In this document: positions 52,957-60,907 of the stretch, one piece after another
Layout: every line of letters starts with the position of its first letter
Position numbering within the stretch: the first letter of the stretch is position 1
NCBI GenBank assembly: GCA_964613455.1
Contig: CAZTGS010000002.1
Span: 1-64,000 of the forward strand
Direction: 5' to 3'
Source: SCGC-AAA076-P13 sp964613455
Lineage (GTDB): Bacteria > Pseudomonadota > Gammaproteobacteria > Magnimaribacterales > D2472
Length of the DNA stretch: 64,000 nt
Notes under the pieces: generated by a model
What the model saw: only the letters and a program-made list of their open reading frames with translations
Databases searched by the model: none
What the model was told of the DNA's origin: nothing
Translations under genes and position numbers: made by a program

Positions 52957-53874
52957 TTACTTTAATAAATCAAGTAGCTTATTAAAAGTGTTATCAGTTT
53001 CTGATCTTACTTTAATTGTTTTGTTATTTTGATCTTTAAATTTAATTTCCAAAGCATGCAGAGCCATCCTGTTTGTTTTTTTTATTAAATCTATTTTATT
53101 AAAAAGCCTGTCTCCGTATTTATCATCGTTCACCACTGGGTGTCCAATATGACTGCTTTGAACTCTAATTTGATGAGTTCTTCCAGTAAATATTTCAATT
53201 TCAACTAGACAAGATTTATTTAGTTTTGTAAGTGGCTTGAATACAGAAGAAGAAATTTTTCCCTTTTCAGAGATAAAAGATTTTGTTTCTGTGTCAAATG
53301 ATTTATCTATAAGAGCTTCAACTTTTGTAGTTTTTTTAAGATGCCCTTTAAGAATTGCAATGTATTTTTTACTTATATCTTTTGAGACAAGTAAATTATT
53401 AAAATGTTTGTTAGATTTTTTATTTTTAGACAAAACCAAACACCCTGACGTTTCTTTATCAATTCTGTGACATAAATCAATATCATCATTATATAAAGAT
53501 CTCATTATTGAAATAATACCAATATAACTTTTAGTTCCGCCATGAACTGCTATACCAGCTGGTTTATTTAATACAAGATAGTTATTATCTTCATAAATAA
53601 TATTTTCTTTAATTTGCTTTGTTAATAACTTAGGTATCACCTCAAGAGTCTTCTGGTTGTCATTGATATCATCTAAATAAGGTGGAATTCTAATAAGATC
53701 GCCAGTTTCAATTTTTCTGTGAGGCTTAATGCGACCAGAGTTAATCCTAACTTCACCTTTTCTTATAATGTTATATATTTTAGATTTTGGAACATTCTTG
53801 TAGATAGACAACAGAAAATTATCCAATCTTCTTCCAGAATTATCTTCATTGACTTCTATTTTTTTGACAGGCAT
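52957..53874 (-). CDS. rluC: 23S rRNA pseudouridine synthase RluC
   Basis: A 305-residue RluA-family enzyme. An S4 domain (about 13-75) precedes the catalytic domain. The catalytic Asp is in LCHRIDKETSGCLVLSKN, and RTHQIRVQSSHIGHPVVNDDKYGD is the third motif. RluC modifies U955, U2504 and U2580 in E. coli. The divergent arrangement with rne is the same as in E. coli, which supports RluC over RluD. Confidence 0.9.
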   Translation of the reverse strand: MPVKKIEVNEDNSGRRLDNFLLSIYKNVPKSKIYNIIRKGEVRINSGRIKPHRKIETGDLIRIPPYLDDINDNQKTLEVIPKLLTKQIKENIIYEDNNYLVLNKPAGIAVHGGTKSYIGIISIMRSLYNDDIDLCHRIDKETSGCLVLSKNKKSNKHFNNLLVSKDISKKYIAILKGHLKKTTKVEALIDKSFDTETKSFISEKGKISSSVFKPLTKLNKSCLVEIEIFTGRTHQIRVQSSHIGHPVVNDDKYGDRLFNKIDLIKKTNRMALHALEIKFKDQNNKTIKVRSETDNTFNKLLDLLK

Positions 53875-53939
53875 GTGACAAATCTATAGGATATGCTGGT
53901 AAATAACTAGAAAAACTAGTTAAAAAATTTAAAAGAAAG

Positions 53940-54068
53940 ATAAATACAACAGTTTAATTACAACTCTTCAAAGAGTTAATCATACAAGCAGAATGACGTA
54001 AGACTTGATGATAGAAGCTTAAAATAAGCACACTGCTGACTTATCTTCCTATATTTAGGGAGAAAAAT
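53940..54068 (+). promoter_or_regulatory. structured 5' leader of rne
   Basis: The rluC-rne gap is 194 bases, among the longest in the window. It contains the inverted repeat AACTCTT-CA-AAGAGTT (53962-53977), and further short complementary stretches such as AGCAG near 53988 with CTGCT near 54034. An AGGGAG ribosome binding site sits about seven bases before the ATG. In E. coli, RNase E binds stem-loops in its own leader to limit its synthesis. A similar role here is inferred from position and the presence of hairpins, not from sequence identity. Confidence 0.45.
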
Positions 54069-56180
54069 ATGAAAAGAATTCTTATAAATTCATCTTACGG
54101 TGATGAATTACGCGTAGCTCTGGTTGACGGGGCAAAACTTTATGACTTTGATACAGAATCACCTGACAAGGTTTTATTAAAAGGTAGTATTTTTAAAGCT
54201 ACTGTTTCTAGAATAGAGTCCAGCCTTGACGCTGCATTTATTAATTTCGGATCTGAAAGACATGGCTTTTTGCCTTTAAAAGATTTATCTAACGAATTTT
54301 ATAAAAAAAATTCTGAGGGTAGGAATGTTTGTCTTCTTAAAGAAGGACAGGAAATTATTGTTCAGGTAACTAAAGAGGAACGAGGCACTAAGGGAGCTGC
54401 CTTAACAACACAAATTGGTTTGGCAGGTAGATTTATAGTATTAATTCCTAACTCTGCAAGATCAGGCGGTATTTCTAGAAGAATCAGTGGTGAGGAGAGA
54501 GATCAAATTAAAGAAGCTTTAGATTCAATAAATATTCCAGATAATATGAGTGCAATTGTTAGAACTAATGGGCTTGGTAGATCTTCTGAAGAGTTAGGCT
54601 TGGATTTGGCATACCTGTTGGCTCTATGGGAAGAAATTAGTAAAACAATTCCTGAGGCTCCAAGTCCGGCATTAATTTATCGTGATGACAAATTAATAGT
54701 AAGGGTTGTTAAAGATTATTTTAAAGATGATATTGAAGAAATATTAATTGATGATCAGGCCACTTTTGATGAAGCTAAAGAATTTATTGATGCTGTAATT
54801 CCAGATCATGCTGATAAAGTTAAATTATATGATGAAGAGATTCCTTTATTTAACAGATACCAAATTGAATCCCAAATTGAATTAGCTTTTCAGAGAGAGA
54901 TCTCACTAACATCTGGGGGCTCAATAGTTATTGATCCTACTGAAGCTATGACTGCTGTTGATGTCAATTCAGCCAGATCAACCAAAGGTAAAGATATCGA
55001 AGATACTGCATATAAAACAAACCTTGAAGCTGCAAGAGAAGTTGCTAGACAATTAAGATTAAGAGATGTTGGTGGGCTAGTTGTAATTGATTTCATCGAC
55101 ATGCTAGATACATCTCATCAAGAAAAGGTTGAATCTGCTTTTAGAAAAGCTGTTTATTCCGATAGGGCTAGAGTTCAAATTTCTGGTATATCTAAATTTG
55201 GATTGCTTGAGGTTTCGAGACAAAGATTAAGACCTTCACTTAATGAGTCTTATGATATTGAACATGTTCTTGTAAGAGGGCCTAGATCGCTAGGTCAATC
55301 AATTTTAAGAATAATTGGAGAAGATTCTGCAAAAGATAATACGGGTGAGATTCAGGTATATGTACCTTCTGATGTTGCCAGTTACCTTCTTAATGAAAAA
55401 AGACAAGATATTATAAATATAGAACGAACTAATAAGATAAGAGTATTGGTAATTGCAGATCCTTACAAAGCAAGACCATACTATAAAGTCGTTAGGGTTA
55501 AAGCTTCAGATATTAAAGATATTGATTCTTATAAACTTACACCCAATAGTCCAGAACCTGATACTAGCTGGAGAGATGATAAGAACAGATCAAAAGCTAT
55601 GAAGCCTTTGGTTGATAAAATCAAGCCACCTAAGATGCCAAAAAAGAAGAAAGAAGGTTTAGTTGGTTGGATTAAAAGTATTGCTGGAATTGATCAAGAA
55701 GATAAATCTAAGAAAAAACCAGTTCGCTCGTCTAACCCTAATAGAAATAGAAAACCTAGACCACAAAATAGGAATAAACCAAATCCTAATAGGAATCCTA
55801 ATCAGAATAAAGGGAATCAAAAGCCTAATCCAAATCAGAGCAAAGGTAATCAAAAAGTTAATCCAAATCAAAAACCTAAGCAGGCTCAAGCTGATTTAAC
55901 AAAAGATCAAAAAAATGATGTTAAAACTATTGACACTAAAAAGCCTAATGAAAATATCAGAAAACCTTCAGAGCCAAAATCTAAGGATGTTGTAAAGAAA
56001 GACTTAACAGTAAAATCAGGGGTATCAAAGGAACCAGTTAAGAAAGCTCCTTCAAAGAAGCCGCCAGTTAAGAGAGAGCCAGTAAAGAAAGAACCTGCTA
56101 TAAAAGAGGTTGTTAAAGAACCAAAGGTTAAAAAAGAGATTCCTACAAGAGCTGCTAATGATCCGAGATATAAGAGTTAA
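54069..56180 (+). CDS. rne: ribonuclease E, lacking the zinc-link cysteines
   Basis: A 703-residue endoribonuclease for mRNA decay and rRNA/tRNA processing. The S1 domain covers about 36-118. The Mg2+ ligands Asp298 (AVDVNSARSTKG) and Asp341 (VIDFIDM) match E. coli Asp303 and Asp346. The usual CPxCxG zinc link between subunits is gone: after LRPSLNES (387-394) the chain reads YDIEHVLVRGPRSLGQSILR, about eight residues shorter and without Cys. An amphipathic stretch KEGLVGWIKSIAG (528-540) may be the membrane anchor. The tail (about 550-703) is a low-complexity Asn/Pro/Lys region, then repeated VKKEP-like units, ending RAANDPRYKS. It overlaps convergent nudC by 26 bases. Confidence 0.94.
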   Translation: MKRILINSSYGDELRVALVDGAKLYDFDTESPDKVLLKGSIFKATVSRIESSLDAAFINFGSERHGFLPLKDLSNEFYKKNSEGRNVCLLKEGQEIIVQVTKEERGTKGAALTTQIGLAGRFIVLIPNSARSGGISRRISGEERDQIKEALDSINIPDNMSAIVRTNGLGRSSEELGLDLAYLLALWEEISKTIPEAPSPALIYRDDKLIVRVVKDYFKDDIEEILIDDQATFDEAKEFIDAVIPDHADKVKLYDEEIPLFNRYQIESQIELAFQREISLTSGGSIVIDPTEAMTAVDVNSARSTKGKDIEDTAYKTNLEAAREVARQLRLRDVGGLVVIDFIDMLDTSHQEKVESAFRKAVYSDRARVQISGISKFGLLEVSRQRLRPSLNESYDIEHVLVRGPRSLGQSILRIIGEDSAKDNTGEIQVYVPSDVASYLLNEKRQDIINIERTNKIRVLVIADPYKARPYYKVVRVKASDIKDIDSYKLTPNSPEPDTSWRDDKNRSKAMKPLVDKIKPPKMPKKKKEGLVGWIKSIAGIDQEDKSKKKPVRSSNPNRNRKPRPQNRNKPNPNRNPNQNKGNQKPNPNQSKGNQKVNPNQKPKQAQADLTKDQKNDVKTIDTKKPNENIRKPSEPKSKDVVKKDLTVKSGVSKEPVKKAPSKKPPVKREPVKKEPAIKEVVKEPKVKKEIPTRAANDPRYKS

Positions 56181-56973
56181 TAAGCCTACCTGAAAGCGTT
56201 GTTTCTGGTGGAGTGTTTGGCAATTGATCTAAGTTGAACCATTGGGCTTCAACAATCTCTTCACCATCAACCTCAATTTCACCTGAGTCATAGTCACAGA
56301 TATAGGCAAGCATTAGCTGACTTGGAAAAGGCCAAGATTGGCTACCAAAGTATCTTATATTTTTTACATTAATTTTAACCTCTTCAAGAACCTCCCTCTT
56401 AAGAGTTTCTTCAGCTGTTTCAGAAACCTCAATGAAGCCTGCTAATGCACTAAAAAGACCATTAGGGAAAAGAGCGTTCCTAGCAAGAAGTATTTGGTCA
56501 CCCTTTGTAACTAAACTTAATATACATGGTGATATTGTTGGATAGACCATAATGTTATTACAATCACAAAAAAGAGCTTCTTCTTTGTCGTTATAGTTCT
56601 TTACGTTACCGCAATAACCACAATGCTTATTACTTTTAATCCAATGAAGTAATTGATTAGCTCTACCTAATAAACTTATGTCATTATTATTGAGAGTGGG
56701 AAGCATATGTCTTAAGTCGTATTCGACTAATGAAGAATATCCCTGGTCTTTAAAATTAAATGTAATGTTGGAAATATCTATGCTATAGATATTCATTCCA
56801 TCATCTTCAGCTATCCCAACTTTTTCAAAATCATAATTCTGAAAAGATAAAAATGATGCATTCAACACAAATGTTTTTTGATCTAGGTCAAATAAAACTT
56901 TATTATTGTTAAATATAATAAATAAATTATTATTATTATCGGGTTTAAATTCAAAAAATCTTTTAAAATGCAT
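56155..56973 (-). CDS. nudC: NADH pyrophosphatase NudC (RNA deNADding Nudix hydrolase)
   Basis: A 272-residue Nudix hydrolase. The zinc site is formed by HCGYCGN and LFCDCNN. The Nudix box GFIEVSETAEETLKREVLEEVKI is about residues 176-198. SQSWPFPSQLM is the NudC-specific motif (SQPWPFPxS, with one substitution). The enzyme hydrolyses NAD(H) and removes NAD caps from RNA. The N-terminal domain is poorly conserved. It is convergent with rne with a 26-base overlap, so the two transcripts are antisense at their ends. Confidence 0.92.
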   Translation of the reverse strand: MHFKRFFEFKPDNNNNLFIIFNNNKVLFDLDQKTFVLNASFLSFQNYDFEKVGIAEDDGMNIYSIDISNITFNFKDQGYSSLVEYDLRHMLPTLNNNDISLLGRANQLLHWIKSNKHCGYCGNVKNYNDKEEALFCDCNNIMVYPTISPCILSLVTKGDQILLARNALFPNGLFSALAGFIEVSETAEETLKREVLEEVKINVKNIRYFGSQSWPFPSQLMLAYICDYDSGEIEVDGEEIVEAQWFNLDQLPNTPPETTLSGRLINSYISDH

Positions 56974-57000
56974 ATCTTAGTTAAATAAATTTATATAGTA

Positions 57001-58512
57001 ATGATTAGTGCGATACAAAAACTATTTTTAGGCAACGCCCCATCTTGGTATAAGAATACTATTGTAGTGTTTCTTGTAATTAATCCAATAGCATTGATGG
57101 TATTTAATTCAGCTGGTATGAATGGCAATTTCATAGTTGGTTGGATGTTCTTATTAGAATTCATATTTACATTAGCATTGGCTTTAAAGTGCTATCCATT
57201 GCAACCAGGAGGTTTATTAGCTATAGAAGCTGTAATCCTCGGTTTGACTAGTACTGGCGCTATACTTCATGAGATAGAAAATAATCTAGAAGTTATTCTT
57301 CTTTTAGTTTTCATGGTTGCTGGTATTTTCTTTATGAAAAATTTAATGCTAGCAATATTTACAAAACTATTATTGAAAGTCCAATCTAAAATATATTTGT
57401 CACTCTTGTTTTGTTTGTCTGCTGCAGTTCTATCAGCTTTCTTGGATGCATTAACGGTTACAGCAGTTCTAATTGGAGTAACGATAGGTTTTTATAGAAT
57501 TTTTCATACTATTGCCTCTGGTAAAGAATTTGGCGATTCCGGTCATGACTATCAGAACAATGAGCTACTTAGCGAAATTGGCATTGAAGATATAGAAAAT
57601 TTTAAAGCTTTTTTAAGAGATCTTGTCATGCACGGTGCTGTTGGAACTGCACTTGGTGGTGTTTGTACAATAGTTGGTGAACCACAAAATTTATTGATAG
57701 CGAAGATTGCAGGGTGGGAATTTATTGAATTCTTTATGCGAATGGCTCCTATAACTATGCCTGTCTTAGTGGCGGGTTTATTAACTTGTTTCTGTATTGA
57801 AAGATTTGCAATTGGTGGCTTTGGTAATCAGTTACCAGTAAATGTAAGAGCAGTGTTTAACGATTTTGATAAATATGAAAGAGAGAACACAACTATAGAA
57901 CATAAAGCTGAATTATTGATTGAAGGTCTTGTAGCGTTATTTTTAGTTATTGCATTGGCATTGCATGTTGCTGCAGTAGGTCTTATTGGTTTAGCTGTAA
58001 TAATTCTTTTAACAGCGTTTAAAGGAATAACAGAAGAACATAAATTAGGTGAAGCCTTCCATGAAGCACTTCCTTTCACAGCCTTATTAGCAGTATTTTT
58101 TGCAATTGTTAGTGTGATACATGATCAGCATCTATTCTCACCAGTTATTAACTATGTATTAGCACAAAGTACTGATGTTCAACCTCCATTATTTTTTGTT
58201 GCTAATGGCTTCTTATCAGCAATTAGTGATAATGTCTTTGTTGCAACTATTTATATAAATGAAGTAAAAGCAGCCTTAGATAATCAACTTATAACTCGTG
58301 AACAATTTGATAACTTAGCTGTTGCTATTAACACAGGTACAAATATACCCAGCATAGCTACACCTAACGGACAGGCTGCTTTCCTATTTTTACTTACCTC
58401 ATCTTTAGCCCCATTAATTAACTTGTCATACATGAGAATGGTCTTGATGGCCCTTCCCTATACTATAGTTCTATCTATAGTTGGTTTTGCTTCTATTGTT
58501 TATTTTTTATAA
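57001..58512 (+). CDS. nhaB: Na+/H+ antiporter NhaB
   Basis: A 503-residue polytopic antiporter with about 12 helices. LGNAPSWYKNTIVVFLVINPI is the start typical of NhaB. LSAFLDALTVTAVLI, GGVCTIVGEPQNLLIA and SDNVFVATIYINEVK, including the conserved Asp residues of the helix core, are present. Length matches E. coli (513). It exports Na+ and fits a sodium-based energetics together with Na+-NQR. It is divergent from nudC by 27 bases and followed by dusA after six bases. Confidence 0.95.
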   Translation: MISAIQKLFLGNAPSWYKNTIVVFLVINPIALMVFNSAGMNGNFIVGWMFLLEFIFTLALALKCYPLQPGGLLAIEAVILGLTSTGAILHEIENNLEVILLLVFMVAGIFFMKNLMLAIFTKLLLKVQSKIYLSLLFCLSAAVLSAFLDALTVTAVLIGVTIGFYRIFHTIASGKEFGDSGHDYQNNELLSEIGIEDIENFKAFLRDLVMHGAVGTALGGVCTIVGEPQNLLIAKIAGWEFIEFFMRMAPITMPVLVAGLLTCFCIERFAIGGFGNQLPVNVRAVFNDFDKYERENTTIEHKAELLIEGLVALFLVIALALHVAAVGLIGLAVIILLTAFKGITEEHKLGEAFHEALPFTALLAVFFAIVSVIHDQHLFSPVINYVLAQSTDVQPPLFFVANGFLSAISDNVFVATIYINEVKAALDNQLITREQFDNLAVAINTGTNIPSIATPNGQAAFLFLLTSSLAPLINLSYMRMVLMALPYTIVLSIVGFASIVYFL

Positions 58513-58518
58513 ATAGCA

Positions 58519-59487
58519 ATGTCTAAATTTAGTCATAGAGTCTGTATTGCACCGATGATGCAATATACAGATATGCATGACAGATATCTACTCAGACTAA
58601 TTTCAAAAAAAGTATTCTTATACACAGAAATGGTTGCCACTGGATCAATACTCTATGGTAAATGTTTTCATCAACTTGAGTTTAATAATGAAGAACATCC
58701 TGTGGCGGTGCAATTGGGAGGTTCTGATACAAATCACTTAATAGAATCATCAAAAATATGTGAAGAATACGGATATGATGAAATTAATTTAAATGTTGGA
58801 TGCCCATCTGATAGAGTTCAGAAAGGAAGATTTGGAGCCTGTCTTATGCTTGAGCCTAATCATGTTGCTGAATGCTTGGGTGCCATGAAAAATAATGTAT
58901 CTATTCCTGTTTCTATCAAATGTAGATTAGGAATTGATCATCATGAAGATTATGAGTTTTTATTTAACTTTGTTGAAATAGTTAAGAATTCTGGAATTAC
59001 TGATTTTATTATTCATGCTAGAAATGGAATATTAAAAGGCTTAAGCCCAAGACAAAATAGGCACGTACCTCCTCTGAAATATGATTATGTGTATAAATTA
59101 AAGGAAGATTTCCCAGACTTGAATATTATTATTAACGGTGGAATTAAAACAATAGATGAATGCAAAGATCATCTTAAGAAAGTTGATGGAGTTATGATTG
59201 GGCGAGCAGCATATGAAAATCCTTTTTTAATAAAAGATATAGATTCTGAAATATACGGAATGGATGCAGTTCTAAAATCTAAGAAGCAAATCTTAAACCA
59301 ATACCTTGATTATGTAGAAGGTAAGGTTGAAGAAGGATATGAGCTTTCAAGAATGATGAAGCATTTATTCGGCTTATCAAGAGGTGATAAATTTGCTAAA
59401 ACTTTTAGATTAAAAATACTTGAAGTTATAAAAAATGAAAGCCTGCAACCGCATAGGAAAGAATTAGAAGATTTGTTATTCTATTAA
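58519..59487 (+). CDS. dusA: tRNA-dihydrouridine(20/20a) synthase DusA
   Basis: A 322-residue FMN enzyme reducing uridine 20/20a in the D-loop. HRVCIAPMMQYTDMHDRYLLR begins the barrel, and LNVGCPSDRVQKGRFGACLM has the catalytic Cys. IKCRLGIDHHEDYEF and HARNGILKGLSPRQNRHVPPL are DusA-specific stretches. It shares an operon with nhaB by spacing and overlaps the 3' end of mlaA by 12 bases. Confidence 0.95.
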   Translation: MSKFSHRVCIAPMMQYTDMHDRYLLRLISKKVFLYTEMVATGSILYGKCFHQLEFNNEEHPVAVQLGGSDTNHLIESSKICEEYGYDEINLNVGCPSDRVQKGRFGACLMLEPNHVAECLGAMKNNVSIPVSIKCRLGIDHHEDYEFLFNFVEIVKNSGITDFIIHARNGILKGLSPRQNRHVPPLKYDYVYKLKEDFPDLNIIINGGIKTIDECKDHLKKVDGVMIGRAAYENPFLIKDIDSEIYGMDAVLKSKKQILNQYLDYVEGKVEEGYELSRMMKHLFGLSRGDKFAKTFRLKILEVIKNESLQPHRKELEDLLFY

Positions 59488-60171
59488 AAAGTCATCCATC
59501 TCATCAAGAAAGTTATCTTCTACATTTACTCCATCACTAACTTCATATTGAATGTATTGAACATAGGATTCTTTAACAAAATTATACCTATCTCCTGAGA
59601 TCAAAGATTCAATCTCAAGAAGCCTTTCTCTTGTTTCAAGGGCATCAACAGCTTTTAAAGTAAGATTAACGTCATCTTCTGTCATATGAAATGTAATAGA
59701 TAATAATGAAGAAACAGGCCTACTAAATGTATCTCTTGCACTGGAGGGACCTAGAACTGGAAGCATTATGTATGGTCCAGATGGAACTCCCCACAAGGCC
59801 AAAGTTTGTCCAAAGTCTTCTTCATGTCTTGGTAGACCAATTTTTGTAGCAACGTCAAAAATACCTGCTAAACCAATAGTAGAATTAATTAAAAAACGCG
59901 AAAGATCATTTGCAGCATAAGCAAATTTGCCTTGAAGAATTTGATTCACTGTTGTATCTATTTCTTCTAGATTATCAAAAAAGTTGGATACAGTAGTTTT
60001 AATAGGTTTAGGAAACGATGAATAAATTTCAGCAATAGGTTTGGCAAGACGATTATCAAGAGATTCATTAAATGCGAAAGTGATCCTGTTAAAGTCTTCT
60101 AGAGGATCATTAATATCTTCTGCATGAAGATAGCTAAATAGAAAAAATAAGAGAAAAAGATGCTTGTTCAT
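59476..60171 (-). CDS. mlaA: MlaA/VacJ-family outer-membrane lipid asymmetry protein without lipobox
   Basis: A 231-residue protein of the MlaA family, which removes phospholipids from the outer leaflet of the outer membrane. DPLEDFNRITFAFNESLD, the LPRHEEDFGQTLALWGVPSGPYIMLPVLGPSSARDT region and the preceding GLAGIFDVATKIG are the core signatures. The N-terminus MNKHLFLLFFLFSYLHA is a signal peptide with no Cys, so unlike E. coli MlaA it should not be lipidated. I chose the ATG at 60171; an in-frame TTG at 60186 is less likely. It starts seven bases after the mrp stop. No other mla genes are present. Confidence 0.88.
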   Translation of the reverse strand: MNKHLFLLFFLFSYLHAEDINDPLEDFNRITFAFNESLDNRLAKPIAEIYSSFPKPIKTTVSNFFDNLEEIDTTVNQILQGKFAYAANDLSRFLINSTIGLAGIFDVATKIGLPRHEEDFGQTLALWGVPSGPYIMLPVLGPSSARDTFSRPVSSLLSITFHMTEDDVNLTLKAVDALETRERLLEIESLISGDRYNFVKESYVQYIQYEVSDGVNVEDNFLDEMDDFLIE

Positions 60172-60178
60172 AGGGAGA

Positions 60179-60871
60179 TTATACAAGCGAAACTATTCGG
60201 CTTGATAAATTTACAAATAAATTATTTATTTTACTTTTATCAAATGAATAAATATTTTCGTTAAATGGAATAGAGCCAATATGTTCAATATTTAAACTTA
60301 TTAGTGATGAAAAATCTTTTTCAAACTCATGATTGGAAATATTATTATCTATAAAACCCATAATCTTAATATTTAACTTATTAAACGTTGTGATAGATTT
60401 ATGAACATCATGTATAGATAACTTATTTGCAGTAGTTACTAGGAGACAATAATCAGGCTTTATTTCTGAAGCTACAGTTAAATATGCATCGCCTGTTCCA
60501 GGAGGCATATCTATAAATAAGTAATCTAGATCTCCCCAAATAGTAGAATCCATAAGCTGTCTAATTGCTCCGCTTAGCATTGGACCTCTCCATACCGCTG
60601 CCTTGTCATCATTTAGTACAAATCCCATAGAATTTAAAGCAACATTATTGGAAATAATAGGTTCAAGAAACTTCTTTTCATTTTTTTCTATTAAGTTTGG
60701 TTTACTATTTTCTACGTCAAACAAAATATGTTGATTGGGACCATAAATGTCAGCATCTAAGATGCCTACTTTAAACGATTGGGACATGCTCATAGCCAAA
60801 CCAGCTGTTATCGAGCTCTTGCCGACACCACCCTTAGCAGAAGCAACAGCGATTATTTTTTTTATAGCCAT
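60179..60871 (-). CDS. Mrp/ApbC-family P-loop ATPase, short form without CxxC
   Basis: A protein of about 230 residues of the Mrp/NBP35 iron-sulfur carrier group. The deviant Walker A SAKGGVGKSS follows MAIKKIIAVA, Walker A' DADIYGPNQH and DMPPGTGDAYLT are typical, and AAVWRGPM and STIWGDLDYLFID are further Mrp-specific blocks. E. coli ApbC has 369 residues, an N-terminal MIP18-like domain, and a CxxC pair that binds the cluster. Here the N-terminal domain is absent, and the segment after GFIDN has no Cys at all. A GTG at 60889 could extend it by six residues. Divergent mrp/metG is conserved with E. coli, which supports orthology. Confidence 0.85.
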   Translation of the reverse strand: MAIKKIIAVASAKGGVGKSSITAGLAMSMSQSFKVGILDADIYGPNQHILFDVENSKPNLIEKNEKKFLEPIISNNVALNSMGFVLNDDKAAVWRGPMLSGAIRQLMDSTIWGDLDYLFIDMPPGTGDAYLTVASEIKPDYCLLVTTANKLSIHDVHKSITTFNKLNIKIMGFIDNNISNHEFEKDFSSLISLNIEHIGSIPFNENIYSFDKSKINNLFVNLSSRIVSLV

Positions 60872-60907
60872 ATTAAATCTATTTTTCACCTATAATACAG
60901 TTAATAT

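Noticed and set aside
55740..55890. Repetitive AATCCTAAT-like DNA considered as a CRISPR or tandem DNA repeat
   Set aside because: It is coding low-complexity sequence of the RNase E tail in frame; units vary and there are no spacers.
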